64,000 nt of DNA from assembly GCF_040274945.1 (NCBI RefSeq), contig NZ_JBEMAR010000006.1, forward strand, positions 124,001-188,000. The letters run 5' to 3'. Of this stretch, positions 8,794 to 17,417 are shown piece by piece; position 1 is the stretch's first letter, and each line of letters starts with the position of its first letter. This stretch comes from Carnobacterium_B sp040274945 (GTDB lineage: Bacteria > Bacillota > Bacilli > Lactobacillales > Carnobacteriaceae). Both the position numbers and the translations under genes were made by a program. Below the pieces are notes generated by a model, which saw only the letters and a program-made list of their open reading frames with translations, was not told where the DNA came from and did no database searches.

Positions 8794-8845
8794 AGTGGTA
8801 CCTTTTGCCATCGTCTGATGGAAAAAGAAAAAAGGAGTGAATAGA

Positions 8846-10711
8846 TTGGATTATAAAAAAACTGCACAACAAGTTTTAACCTACGTTGGTGGAAAAGAAA
8901 ATGTTTCTGAGTTAACACATTGTTTCACCCGTTTGCGGTTTATATTGAAGAACTCTGAGTTGCCTCAAAAAGATAAACTACTCAAAGTAGAAGGCGTGAT
9001 TTCGGTTGTGAAAAGCAACGGTCAGTATCAAGTTGTTTTGGGAAATAAGGTAGAAAAAGTTTATGAACAATTAGAACCGATGTTAAGTGATGTGCCAGAG
9101 TCAAAAAAAGAAAAACCCCATATTTCTCTAGGCAGTAGAATGTTAAATACGATTACAGCTATTTTTACACCAACGATTCCAGCGATCGCTGCATCGGGTA
9201 TGTTAAAAGGGATCTTAGCTGTTGCATCAATTGTGGCAACTACGTTTTATCAACTAGATATCAAAGAATATGATACTTATGTTATTTTAAATGCTGCTTC
9301 AGATGCACTTTTCTACTTTATGCCAATTATTTTAGGCTATGCGGCAGCTAAAGTGTTCAAAACTAATGAATATATAGCTATGATTATCGGTGCTACACTT
9401 TGTTACCCTACAATTGTTACTTTAATGACAGTGGAGACAGCAGTGTCCTTGTTTGGTTTAGGTATTACGAAAGCTAACTATGTCTCATCCGTTATTCCTA
9501 TTATTATTGCTGTTTTCATATTATCTTATGTGCAACGTTTCTTAGAAAAAGTCATTCCAGAAGTTTTGAAGATCATTATGGTTCCTACATTATCCTTACT
9601 AGTTATGATTCCGGCGACTTTGTTGTTATTCGGACCAATTGGAATCTACATCGGACAATTTATAAATTGGATTTATTATTATATTATGAATTTTAGCCCG
9701 ATTTTATTAGGAGCTTTTATTGGAGGAATTTGGTGTATATTGGTCATCTTTGGGGCTCATCGTGCAATTATCCCAATCGGAATAAACGATGTGGCACAAA
9801 CAGGCCGACAAAATTTATTGGCGTTTGCCGGTGCAGCTAACTTCTCTCAAGCTGGTGCAGCTCTAGGCGTTTTCTTGAAAACTAAGAACAAAAGCTTAAA
9901 AACAGTTGCAGCATCTGCTACTGTGACAGCTCTCTTCGGTATCACTGAACCTGCTATTTATGGAGTGAATTTACGTTTAAAAAAACCAATGATCTATGCT
10001 GTTATCAGTGGTGCTGCAGGAGGTGCCTTGATGGGGTGGGGTGGTTCTTACGGGATAGCTTTTGCTAATCAAGGTGTATTAACGATTCCAGTTTATGCTG
10101 ATGCGGGTACCAAAGCTTTTTTAAGCTATCTTGTTGGTTGTAGCATAGCCTTTTTTGGTGCCTGTGCACTGACAATGATTTTAGGATTTAAAGATTTGCC
10201 AAGCGAAGATCAAGAACTTGTAAAACCTGATTCAGATGAATTGTTCGTCTCAAATGACGATATAAAAATTTTATCTCCTATAAAAGGACAGGTCATTCCG
10301 TTGACAGAAGTAGAGGACGAAGTTTTTTCTTCGGGAGCATTGGGTAAAGGGATTGCGATTTATCCAGAAATAGGAGAAGTTCGTGCACCAATGGATTGTA
10401 CGGTGTCGGCTCTATACCCAACATTACATGCTATTGGGTTAGTATTAGATAATGGTATTGAGATGTTGATTCACATCGGAATCAATACGGTAGAATTAAA
10501 AGGAACGCATTTTGAAAGTTTTGTATCTGTTGGTGACCATGTTGAGAAAGGAAGCAAGATTGTTTCCTTTGATATTGATGCACTTGTAGCTGCAGGGTAT
10601 GATTTAACAACTTCTTTAATTATTACGAATTCACCACAGTATCAAACAATAGATTCAAGCAACCAACCTCAAGTCACGAATGAGGATAATTTATTATTTA
10701 TTAAGTTATAG
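8846..10711 (+). CDS. PTS beta-glucoside transporter EIIBCA
   Basis: Membrane permease that imports and phosphorylates a beta-glucoside using phosphate from HPr. The order is EIIB, EIIC, EIIA. EIIB has the phospho-Cys in THCFTRLRF near residue 30. EIIC spans about residues 100-450 with the GITEPAIYGVNLRLKKP loop. EIIA has the phospho-His in MLIHIGINTVELKG near residue 545. I choose the TTG at 8846, because AAAGGAG lies eight bases upstream, over the GTG at 8837 that overlaps that site; this gives 621 residues. A gene for 6-phospho-beta-glucosidase follows after 15 bases. The exact sugar (salicin, arbutin, cellobiose-like) is not predictable. Confidence 0.93.
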   Translation: MDYKKTAQQVLTYVGGKENVSELTHCFTRLRFILKNSELPQKDKLLKVEGVISVVKSNGQYQVVLGNKVEKVYEQLEPMLSDVPESKKEKPHISLGSRMLNTITAIFTPTIPAIAASGMLKGILAVASIVATTFYQLDIKEYDTYVILNAASDALFYFMPIILGYAAAKVFKTNEYIAMIIGATLCYPTIVTLMTVETAVSLFGLGITKANYVSSVIPIIIAVFILSYVQRFLEKVIPEVLKIIMVPTLSLLVMIPATLLLFGPIGIYIGQFINWIYYYIMNFSPILLGAFIGGIWCILVIFGAHRAIIPIGINDVAQTGRQNLLAFAGAANFSQAGAALGVFLKTKNKSLKTVAASATVTALFGITEPAIYGVNLRLKKPMIYAVISGAAGGALMGWGGSYGIAFANQGVLTIPVYADAGTKAFLSYLVGCSIAFFGACALTMILGFKDLPSEDQELVKPDSDELFVSNDDIKILSPIKGQVIPLTEVEDEVFSSGALGKGIAIYPEIGEVRAPMDCTVSALYPTLHAIGLVLDNGIEMLIHIGINTVELKGTHFESFVSVGDHVEKGSKIVSFDIDALVAAGYDLTTSLIITNSPQYQTIDSSNQPQVTNEDNLLFIKL

Positions 10712-10726
10712 GAGGAGTGTATATCA

Positions 10727-12136
10727 ATGAAAAAATTTAACGATAATTTTTTATGGGGAGCTTCCTCATCAGCATTTCAAATTGAAGGTGCATGGGATAA
10801 AAATGGTAAAGGCATGTCTGTTGCTGACTACAATTCTTTCCAAAGGTCAGCACTTCAAGCAGACACAAAAGTAGCCAGCGACTTTTATCATCATTTTGAA
10901 GAAGATATCAAGTTAATGAAAGAATTGGGCTTGAATGTTTACCGTTTCTCCATATCATGGTCACGCATCATACCTGATGGAGATGGAGAAGTGAACCTAG
11001 CAGGACTTGATTTTTATAATCGTGTGATTGACTGTTTAGTGGAGCATGATATCAAACCGTTTATTACCTTATATCATTTTGATTTACCTTTCGCCTTGGT
11101 TGAAAAGTATAATGGATGGGAAAATAGGGAATGTGTCACTGCTTTCCAACGGTACGCGCAAGTTTGTTACCAAGCGTTTGGGGACCGCGTTAAAGACTGG
11201 CAAGTAAATAACGAGCAAAACTTAATGATCCGAGTAAACGAGCGAATGAATATGTATCATGTGAAACCAGAAGATGCAGAAAAAGTTCGCGCACAAATGG
11301 ATTACCATATGTTTGTTGCCCATGCTCTAGCAACTACTGACTGCCATAAAATGGTGGAAGGTGGTAAAATTGGTCCTTCTGTGTCTTCAACGATGACATA
11401 CCCAAGTTCAACTAAACCAGAAGATGTTTGGGCAGCAAGAATGAATGATAATTTTAAGACCAACTATGCTTTAGAAATGTATTGTTTTGGAGCCTATCCT
11501 GGTTATTATGAAACATACTTACAAAATCTTGAAATTTATCCTGAAACTTTACCTGAAGATCCAGAAATCTTAAAAAGTGCTAAACCAGATTTTATTGCCG
11601 TGAATTACTACCGCACATTGGTGGCAAGTTATCTACCAGCTGATGAAACGCATCCGGTTGGAACAAAAGAAAAAGATATTGATTTTGACTTATATGGATA
11701 TTTCAAAATTGAACCCAACCAGCACTTGAAAGCCTCGCAATATGGAGCACAGATCGATCCGATGGGTCTACGTTTGGTTCTAAATGATTACTACCGTCAA
11801 TACCGTTTACCAATGATTATTACCGAAAATGGTTTGGGAACACCAGACGTCTTAACAGAAGATCAACACGTTCATGACGACTATCGTATTGATTATATTC
11901 GTGATCACATTGCTGCTTGTCACGATGCTATTAACGACGGTGTTGAATTATTCGGTTACTGTCCTTGGTCAGCAATCGATTTGCTAAGTTCTCATCAAGG
12001 GTTTAAAAAACGGTATGGTTTTATTTACGTTAATCGTGAAGACCATGACTTAAAGGATTTACGTCGAATCAAAAAAGATAGTTTCTATTGGTATCAAGAG
12101 GTCATTCGAAATAATGGTTTAGTAGAAGAGAAGTAA
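10727..12136 (+). CDS. 6-phospho-beta-glucosidase, GH1
   Basis: Cytoplasmic glycoside hydrolase family 1 enzyme that splits the phosphorylated glucoside delivered by the PTS. The 469-residue protein starts with FLWGASSSAFQIEG, the GH1 N-terminal signature. The nucleophile lies in ITENGLG at about residue 366. The acid/base Glu is at about residue 162 in the unusual context VNNEQNLM, rather than the common T.NEP; the Glu is kept, so activity is expected. The site GGAGG precedes the ATG. Cotranscribed with the PTS gene and followed by a terminator. Confidence 0.93.
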   Translation: MKKFNDNFLWGASSSAFQIEGAWDKNGKGMSVADYNSFQRSALQADTKVASDFYHHFEEDIKLMKELGLNVYRFSISWSRIIPDGDGEVNLAGLDFYNRVIDCLVEHDIKPFITLYHFDLPFALVEKYNGWENRECVTAFQRYAQVCYQAFGDRVKDWQVNNEQNLMIRVNERMNMYHVKPEDAEKVRAQMDYHMFVAHALATTDCHKMVEGGKIGPSVSSTMTYPSSTKPEDVWAARMNDNFKTNYALEMYCFGAYPGYYETYLQNLEIYPETLPEDPEILKSAKPDFIAVNYYRTLVASYLPADETHPVGTKEKDIDFDLYGYFKIEPNQHLKASQYGAQIDPMGLRLVLNDYYRQYRLPMIITENGLGTPDVLTEDQHVHDDYRIDYIRDHIAACHDAINDGVELFGYCPWSAIDLLSSHQGFKKRYGFIYVNREDHDLKDLRRIKKDSFYWYQEVIRNNGLVEEK

Positions 12137-12241
12137 ATAAAAATGATTGCTTGCTTTATTTATGTTGGACTTTATTTATAAAAAATGTTTTAACGTTCAA
12201 TAGTTCGACAGATAATGACTACAATAATTACAATAAATAAG

Positions 12242-12283
12242 CTCCGATTTATAGAATAGTTATCTATAAATCGGAGTTATTTT
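12242..12283 (+). terminator. Terminator of the beta-glucoside operon
   Basis: 14-bp perfect stem CTCCGATTTATAGA with its complement, seven-base loop, then TTATTTT. Confidence 0.8.
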
Positions 12284-12393
12284 CTTGAAATTAACAATGT
12301 CCCAAATCCTTACTGACCTAGAAAATCATAAAACATTGGCATTGTGAAATTACCAAATGATGAATATGTTAATTGATTAAATCAATTATATGT

Positions 12394-12651
12394 CTAGTCG
12401 TCAAATTTTTCTATTTCTTTTTCAAATTTTTTCATTTCTTTATCATCATATTTCTCATATTTATTTACATCATGCAATATTTTTTTAATATCATGAATAG
12501 CCTTTTTTTCGTAATACCATTTTTTTAATCTATGTTGTTTAGTAGGGTCTTCACTTAAATCTTCTACGGTTGCTATATTTTCGTCTAATTCCTCAATTAC
12601 AGTTACCAACTTGTTCAACACGTGGTCTTTCTTTTCCTCGTAATCAGCCAT
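12394..12651 (-). CDS. Small highly charged helical protein, unknown (paralogue of 31838-32101)
   Basis: 85 residues, rich in Lys, Glu and Asp, no membrane segment and no signal peptide, probably all helical. The core (VTVIEELDEN ... HRLKKWYYEKKAIHDIKKIL) is nearly identical to the 87-residue protein at 31838-32101, with most differences at the N-terminus and between residues 26 and 40. Both genes start with MAD and have the same AAAGGAGGTG ribosome site. The family is not known to me. Its conservation as two copies suggests a real, expressed cytoplasmic protein. Confidence 0.75.
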   Translation of the reverse strand: MADYEEKKDHVLNKLVTVIEELDENIATVEDLSEDPTKQHRLKKWYYEKKAIHDIKKILHDVNKYEKYDDKEMKKFEKEIEKFDD

Positions 12652-13139
12652 GTTTTTTCACCTCCTTTGATTTCATATTATGAGTTTACATCTTATTCCA
12701 TTTTTTTAAAGTATTATGCCTTTTGGTGAGTGTACTTAAATTAAATACAATATAGTATTCAATATTTTTTATTGATATGACTGCACTCTTAGACAATTAA
12801 TTGTATTAAAAAAACAGAAAATCCACTTATGATAAATTTGCTCATTTTTTTTATTAATACTTTCTAAAAGAACGGGTAGTTGAATGTTAATAAATTGATT
12901 AAAAAACGCACCCTATTAATTAACATTACTTGAAAGATAGGTTAATTTTATTGTAATCTTATTTTAATGAAGCATGTAGTATCTATACTTGATTAAATGT
13001 CTCCTAAAGCAATTGAAGTCGATTTTCTTATGTGAAAAAATAAAGAGTTTAAAAAAACTTTCCTTAGAGAGTATACTGTCGAGATGACGCAATAAAATTC
13101 CTGATTCAGACGCAAATAAATAGAAAGGAGATATTTATT
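12652..13139. other. Gene-free stretch between divergent genes
   Basis: Very AT-rich, no open frame with a ribosome site. A TATACT at 13072-13077 is a possible -10 for the downstream exopolysaccharide genes. On the minus strand, about 12907-12928 reads GGGTGCGTT after an ATGTTAA, a partial match to the second repeat of the 21-bp elements, but without a matching first repeat. Confidence 0.4.
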
Positions 13140-13644
13140 ATGCAAAAAAGGATTTCAAAAAAAGAAGTAAATGATAGGCTTGTTTCTGATAAATTTTTTA
13201 GTCGGGGTAATTTAATTCTTAAATTACGTCAAAGTATTTTAACATTACTAGGTTGGGGAGGGGTTATTTTTCCTTTTATATGGCTTCAATTCCCTTTTAT
13301 TTACCCTGAAAAAGCAAAAAAAAATGAATTTTTTTGTTTATTCAGAAGAAATAGTAACCTTTAATTTTTTCGTGCTATTTTTATCTATTGTCTTTCTCTT
13401 TATAATTGTTTTATTTATAATTCTAACTATTTGGAACAATTACAGATATAAAAATGTATTGAAAAAAAGAAAAGTTTTTGATGAGGACGCCATTGAAAAG
13501 AATAAAGAGGCACTAGAATTATTTTATGATGAACGTTTTGGAAAAAAAAGTTTTAGAGAAAACATTCGTTTCTACTCAGTCCCAAGTGAAAAAAACATAG
13601 AAAAAAATGAAATTATTGATTTGTATATTAAAGGAGGAGAATAA
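13140..13644 (+). pseudogene. PgaD-like membrane partner of PgaC, split by a one-base frameshift
   Basis: Two overlapping frames make one protein. Frame one (13140-13364) gives a basic N-terminus and a first membrane helix, ILTLLGWGGVIFPFIWLQF. Frame two (readable from 13324 to the stop at 13644) gives the second helix, FLSIVFLFIIVLFIILTIW, and a charged tail. The ATG at 13324 has no ribosome site. Removing one base from the A9 run (13316-13324) or the T7 run (13329-13335) joins them into about 167 residues, the layout of PgaD/IcaD-like partners of poly-N-acetylglucosamine synthases. It may be an inactivated allele, a phase-variable tract, slippage-corrected expression or a sequencing error. 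The real start has AAAGGAGAT. Confidence 0.75.
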
Positions 13645-13645
13645 T

Positions 13646-14953
13646 ATGTTTCCTTTAATTGATACAGGGATACCATGGTTAGATTTTTTATTAACACTTC
13701 TAGTGTTAGTATTGATGACATATCCGGTCATTGGGGGGTTTTCTTGGTTCATCGGTGTGCTATGCTACCAACATGGATTTAAACATAAACAAAATGAATG
13801 GATAGATATTCCAACTGAAATAGAACCTATGGTTACGATTATGATTCCTGCTCACAATGAAGAAATTAGTATTAGTGATACCGTTAACTATTTAATGACA
13901 AAAATGAATTACTCTAATTATGAAGTATTAGTAATCGATGATGGATCCACTGATAGTACACCAAAAATATTAAATCAATTAATGGAACAGTATGAGAAGT
14001 TAAGGGTAATTCGAATTGAAGAAAATAAAGGCAAAGCTCATGCTTTCAATGTAGGAATTGCTTTTACAAAAGGTAAACTTATTTTAAGTAATGATGCTGA
14101 TACGGCGCCCGAGCCGGATGCCTTATGGAAATATGTCAATTACTTTATACAACCAGACTCTTTTAATATAGCTGCAGTTTCAGCTAATATGGATGTTAAG
14201 AATCGTACAACTATATTAGCTAAGTCTCAAACAGTTGAATTTTCAAGTATTGTTGGAATTATTAAAAGAACGCAAGCCGGTGTTTTAGGAAGTTTATACG
14301 CTTATAGTGGTGCAAACACAATGTATCGAAAAGATGCTTTGATTGATGCTAATTTGTTTCGTCAAGATCGGGCTACAGAAGATATTAGTATTGCTTGGGA
14401 CCATCAATCTAAAGGATGGGTTTCTGTATTTGCTCCAGATATTATATTCTATATGGAAGTTCCTGAAAATTTGAAAATGCTTTATCGCCAACGTAGACGT
14501 TGGGCTAAAGGTGGTACAGAAGTTTGGTTAACAAACTTTAAAAAAGTTTTATTGCATCCTTTTCAGCATATTGGGCGGACAGTCATGTTCATTGATCAAA
14601 CACTAAGTATTATTTGGGCTTTTGTGTTTTGGATTTTCTTATTCATATTTATTATCATGCTAATAAATTTTCTGATCGAAGGAAACACTGAACGAGTCTA
14701 TCACATGCTTACAATGAATTTTATTTTTGTCAGCTTTGAGATGATTGCTGGTTTGATGCAATTAGGTACAAGTATGCTTATAGATAATAATGGTAAGAAA
14801 TTTAAATATTTTATCTTTTCTCCTTTCTACATGTTACTCTTTTGGGTGATGAATGCAGCAGCTATCGTAATTACATTTATTCCGGCTGTAAAAACAATAT
14901 TAGGATATGGAAAAGGTACTTGGACTAGTCCAGAGCGACGTGGTAATGAATAA
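13646..14953 (+). CDS. Family 2 glycosyltransferase, PgaC/IcaA-like exopolysaccharide synthase
   Basis: Membrane-bound processive glycosyltransferase, by family likely to polymerise beta-1,6-N-acetylglucosamine for biofilm matrix. The 435-residue protein has an N-terminal membrane helix. The GT2 core shows VTIMIPAHNEE, VIDDGSTDST, NDADTAPEPD, RATEDISI and RQRRRW, covering all D,D,D,QxxRW positions. Two or three C-terminal helices follow (for example IIWAFVFWIFLFIFIIMLI). The ATG at 13646 has AAAGGAGGAG upstream, one base after the pgaD stop; an upstream in-frame start is ignored. No pgaB/icaB deacetylase is nearby. Polymer identity is inferred. Confidence 0.85.
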   Translation: MFPLIDTGIPWLDFLLTLLVLVLMTYPVIGGFSWFIGVLCYQHGFKHKQNEWIDIPTEIEPMVTIMIPAHNEEISISDTVNYLMTKMNYSNYEVLVIDDGSTDSTPKILNQLMEQYEKLRVIRIEENKGKAHAFNVGIAFTKGKLILSNDADTAPEPDALWKYVNYFIQPDSFNIAAVSANMDVKNRTTILAKSQTVEFSSIVGIIKRTQAGVLGSLYAYSGANTMYRKDALIDANLFRQDRATEDISIAWDHQSKGWVSVFAPDIIFYMEVPENLKMLYRQRRRWAKGGTEVWLTNFKKVLLHPFQHIGRTVMFIDQTLSIIWAFVFWIFLFIFIIMLINFLIEGNTERVYHMLTMNFIFVSFEMIAGLMQLGTSMLIDNNGKKFKYFIFSPFYMLLFWVMNAAAIVITFIPAVKTILGYGKGTWTSPERRGNE

Positions 14954-15066
14954 ACTCATACAATTATATTATTTATAGAAGGCAATTTAAGGTGATTTAA
15001 TCTACTAGAATAAGTTGATACATCTATATTATAGTCAAGTAAAGAGTACTATCTAAAGTAATTTAC

Positions 15067-15121
15067 TTTACAATTACTGTTTTTCTTGTTAATGTTGACA
15101 AGTCAATAGTTGATTTGTCAA
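15067..15121 (+). promoter_or_regulatory. Promoter and palindromic operator of the MarR gene
   Basis: TTTACA (15067-15072), 17-base spacer, TAATGT (15090-15095). Overlapping the start point is a nearly perfect inverted repeat, TTGACAAGTCAA-TAG-TTGATTTGTCAA (15095-15121, one mismatch), just before the ribosome site. This is a likely site for autorepression by the MarR protein. Confidence 0.7.
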
Positions 15122-15144
15122 TTATCGGAGGAAGGAGAATAGTT

Positions 15145-15552
15145 ATGCATTTAAGGGAAATAAGTAAGTTGTTTTATCAAATCAAAGTATCTAATCAAGA
15201 GACTACTTCACTTTTTGAAAAAGAAACCGGCTTTAGCCTAACTAGGTATGAGTTAATGATGTTTCTCAAAGAAAAAGGGAAATGTTCTCAAATTCAGATT
15301 CATATAGAATTAAAAATAGATAGTGCTGCTATTACTAGGCATTTAAAAATATTGGAAGAAAAAGATTATGTTATTAGGGAACGCAATCAAGAAAATAATA
15401 GAGAAATTTTTGTTCAGCTAACTGAGAAAGCAAAACTGGATTTAGAAAATTGTGAAAAGGAACATAACTCTCTGGACAATAATTTGGCTATTACACTTAA
15501 TGATGAAGAAGCTAACCAATTATTACTCTTATTGAATAAGTTAACTAGATAG
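15145..15552 (+). CDS. MarR-family transcriptional regulator
   Basis: A 135-residue winged-helix regulator. An N-terminal dimer helix is followed by FSLTRYELMMFLKEKG, the recognition region QIHIELKIDSAAITRHLKIL and the wing KDYVIRERNQENNREIFVQLT, the classic MarR pattern. The ATG at 15145 has GGAGGAAGGAG upstream; an earlier in-frame TTG inside the operator is rejected. It is the first gene of a unit with a nitroreductase 15 bases downstream, so it probably represses that operon and responds to a small aromatic or redox ligand. Confidence 0.92.
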   Translation: MHLREISKLFYQIKVSNQETTSLFEKETGFSLTRYELMMFLKEKGKCSQIQIHIELKIDSAAITRHLKILEEKDYVIRERNQENNREIFVQLTEKAKLDLENCEKEHNSLDNNLAITLNDEEANQLLLLLNKLTR

Positions 15553-15567
15553 AAAGAGGCATAAATT

Positions 15568-16206
15568 ATGACCACTAAATTAATGAATAATGATTTTTCA
15601 GATATAACCTTTGGAAGAAGATCAATTCGCATATATGATGAAACTGTTAAAATTCCCCATGAAGAAATGTTAGAAATGATTCAAGAAGCAACAACAGCAC
15701 CTTCTTCAGTCAATATGCAACCTTGGCGTTTTGTCGTTGTCGAAAGCAGTGAAGAAAAGAAAAAATTGAAACCTCTAATTCGTTTTAATACTCGTCAAAA
15801 CGATACATCTTCAGCAATGATAGTGATATTTGGCGATATGGAATGTCATAGATTTGGAGAAGAAATTTATAATCAAGCAGTTGAAGAAGGAAAAATGCCT
15901 CCAGAAGTCAGAGATCAACAATTAGCTGCGATTATTCCTCACTACAAAAATCTTTCTAAATCAGCCATGAATGATGTCGTGAAAATTGACTCTAGTTTAG
16001 CCGCAATGCAATTAATGCTGGTAGCACGTAGTCATGGTTATGATACAAATGCAATTGGTGGATTTGAAGCTGACCAATTAGCAGAGGCATTTGATTTAGA
16101 TAAAGAGCGTTATATTCCAGTTATGATTTTATCTATTGGAAAAGCAATGGAAGAAGGATATGATTCTGTTTGTTTAGATGCAGAAAAATTAACTACGTTT
16201 AAGTAA
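15568..16206 (+). CDS. Nitroreductase-family flavoprotein
   Basis: A 212-residue FMN-dependent NAD(P)H oxidoreductase, probably dimeric and cytoplasmic. FGRRSIRIYD supplies N-terminal FMN-phosphate contacts, and APSSVNMQPWRFVVV is the family signature. SSLAAMQLMLVARSHGYDT and AIGGFEADQLAEAF line the flavin site near the C-terminus. Cotranscribed with the MarR gene, an arrangement also seen for Bacillus ydgI/ydgJ-type pairs. Real substrates are unknown; quinones or nitroaromatics are typical in vitro. A terminator follows. Confidence 0.92.
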   Translation: MTTKLMNNDFSDITFGRRSIRIYDETVKIPHEEMLEMIQEATTAPSSVNMQPWRFVVVESSEEKKKLKPLIRFNTRQNDTSSAMIVIFGDMECHRFGEEIYNQAVEEGKMPPEVRDQQLAAIIPHYKNLSKSAMNDVVKIDSSLAAMQLMLVARSHGYDTNAIGGFEADQLAEAFDLDKERYIPVMILSIGKAMEEGYDSVCLDAEKLTTFK

Positions 16207-16279
16207 AGAAAAAAAGTGCAAGATTTCAATGATGCTACTATTTTAGTAGTTGATAAGGTATCTTTAATTTTTTAAATGA

Positions 16280-16313
16280 AAAACCCCACAATCACTTGAG
16301 ATTGTGGGGTTTT
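16280..16313. terminator. Bidirectional terminator
   Basis: AAAACCCCACAATC with its complement, six-base loop, A and T tracts on both sides, between the nitroreductase and a minus-strand small gene. Confidence 0.9.
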
Positions 16314-16387
16314 GTCTACTTGAGATATGTAAATACATTCAACTTATTAAGGACATTAAACAAAAGTAAATGATTAGAGAAAAAATA

Positions 16388-16561
16388 TCATTTTTCAAAC
16401 AGTGAGTAGATAAAAAAAGCTGAAATTATTACTACTATTAATAAAAGAGTACTTTTCCAACTTGTGGTATCGTTTTTGTCAGTAGGGATTCCAAATGTAA
16501 GTCTTCTTGTCCCTTCAACTAAATTAATGATAGGACTATCTTTCTTTTTTCTTCTATTCAA
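16388..16561 (-). CDS. 57-residue single-pass membrane protein, unknown
   Basis: A small gene with a TTG start seven bases after a strong GAGGAGG. The product begins MNRRKKKDSP, has a hydrophilic middle (LVEGTRRLTFGIPTDKND) and ends in one membrane helix, STLLLIVVIISAFFIYSLF, plus EK. The start, ribosome site and single helix make it credible. It ends next to the terminator at 16280-16313. The overlapping ATG at 16568 gives only four codons. Function unknown; the tail-anchored shape suggests a membrane-tethered peptide. Confidence 0.6.
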   Translation of the reverse strand: MNRRKKKDSPIINLVEGTRRLTFGIPTDKNDTTSWKSTLLLIVVIISAFFIYSLFEK

Positions 16562-16624
16562 ATGCCATCCTCCTCTAAAAAATTGTTTTATTTAAATATA
16601 GTAGAAATTTAATTATTTTGATAA

Positions 16625-16692
16625 ATGTCAACTACTGGTTGCTAGATGTAAACCAAAGGGTGCGTTACTTTTCAATTAAGATAAGAGATAAT
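16625..16692 (+). promoter_or_regulatory. Tandem 21-bp repeat promoter, copy A
   Basis: Two contiguous 21-bp repeats, 16625-16645 (ATGTCAAC...TGGTTGCTAG) and 16646-16666 (ATGTAAACC...GGGTGCGTT). Exactly 20 bases later comes GATAAT (16687-16692). The -35 region is poor and abuts repeat two, as expected for an activator-dependent promoter. The same layout occurs at 23485, 30777 and 35262. Confidence 0.7.
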
Positions 16693-16720
16693 AAGAGTTA
16701 TAAATGAAGGAGGAATAGTA

Positions 16721-17185
16721 ATGAGAAAGTATGATGAATACCAAAAGGTTGTGAGATACAAATACGGTTATTACTCCTTTAATAGTTTAATTATTTTAAT
16801 TGTATTTAATTATCTTATTGGATTATTTTTTAATTTCCATTGGGCTACAACTAAAGAGCTAGAGATAATAATGTTACTAATTATAATAGCATTATTTTTT
16901 ATAAATGCATGTGTCTATCAAAGTGCTTATTTTTATAAGGATGATGATAAAAAGAGTTATTCGTGGTTGTTTTTTATTATAGGATTAATTAGCTTATATA
17001 CAAATTTCCAGACTTTTTTGATATCTCCTGAAAAATTAATGTTAAATGGAAAAGTAGGTAGTGGAGCTATTCCATTATTTTCAGGACTTATGTTTTTATC
17101 TATTTCAATCACTTATTTCATAAGGAATAGAATAGATAAAAAAAGAAAACAAAAAACTATTAATAAAATTCAAGCTAAGAACTAA
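16721..17185 (+). CDS. Four-helix membrane protein, unknown
   Basis: 154 residues. A basic, Tyr-rich N-terminus precedes four predicted membrane segments (SLIILIVFNYLIGLFF, LEIIMLLIIIALFFINACVY, WLFFIIGLISLYTNF, IPLFSGLMFLSISITYFI). The cytoplasmic tail is very basic (RIDKKRKQK). AAGGAGGAA lies before the ATG. First gene behind tandem-repeat promoter A, followed by two further small membrane ORFs. I do not recognise the family. Immunity or envelope-stress roles are possible, but nothing in the sequence decides this. Confidence 0.75.
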   Translation: MRKYDEYQKVVRYKYGYYSFNSLIILIVFNYLIGLFFNFHWATTKELEIIMLLIIIALFFINACVYQSAYFYKDDDKKSYSWLFFIIGLISLYTNFQTFLISPEKLMLNGKVGSGAIPLFSGLMFLSISITYFIRNRIDKKRKQKTINKIQAKN

Positions 17186-17290
17186 CATTTTAGGAGAATT
17201 ATTAATAGAGAAGAAGGTTTCCAGTGAGATTTATACAAAAATCAATAGAATTTAAATGAAAATAGATGTTTAGCTTATGGAGGTGCTAAG

Positions 17291-17383
17291 ATGAAAAAAT
17301 ATCAAAAAATTCTAATAGCCTTATTAATAATATTGGCTTTCCTTATGTTTACACCAGTAATTTTATACTTAATTTATAGTTAA
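17291..17383 (+). CDS. 30-residue membrane peptide
   Basis: A very short ORF with a strong site, GGAGGTG, eight bases before the ATG. The product is MKKYQK followed by a single hydrophobic helix (ILIALLIILAFLMFTPVILY) and LIYS. It lies 105 bases after the four-helix protein gene and 34 before the next one. This could be a small regulatory or toxin-like membrane peptide, but no toxin family is recognised. Confidence 0.5.
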   Translation: MKKYQKILIALLIILAFLMFTPVILYLIYS

Positions 17384-17417
17384 GTTGATAAAACTGATAA
17401 GAAAGGATTAAAGAATA

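Noticed and set aside
8611..8811. Minus-strand 66-codon frame with two hydrophobic segments
   Set aside because: No ribosome site, and its 5' part is the complement of the leader terminator of the PTS operon. Hydrophobic frames arise easily in AT-rich DNA. A real small membrane gene cannot be fully excluded.
12907..12928. Fifth copy of the 21-bp repeat upstream of the 85-residue protein gene
   Set aside because: Only the GGGTGCGTT end matches; there is no first repeat and no -10 at the expected place.
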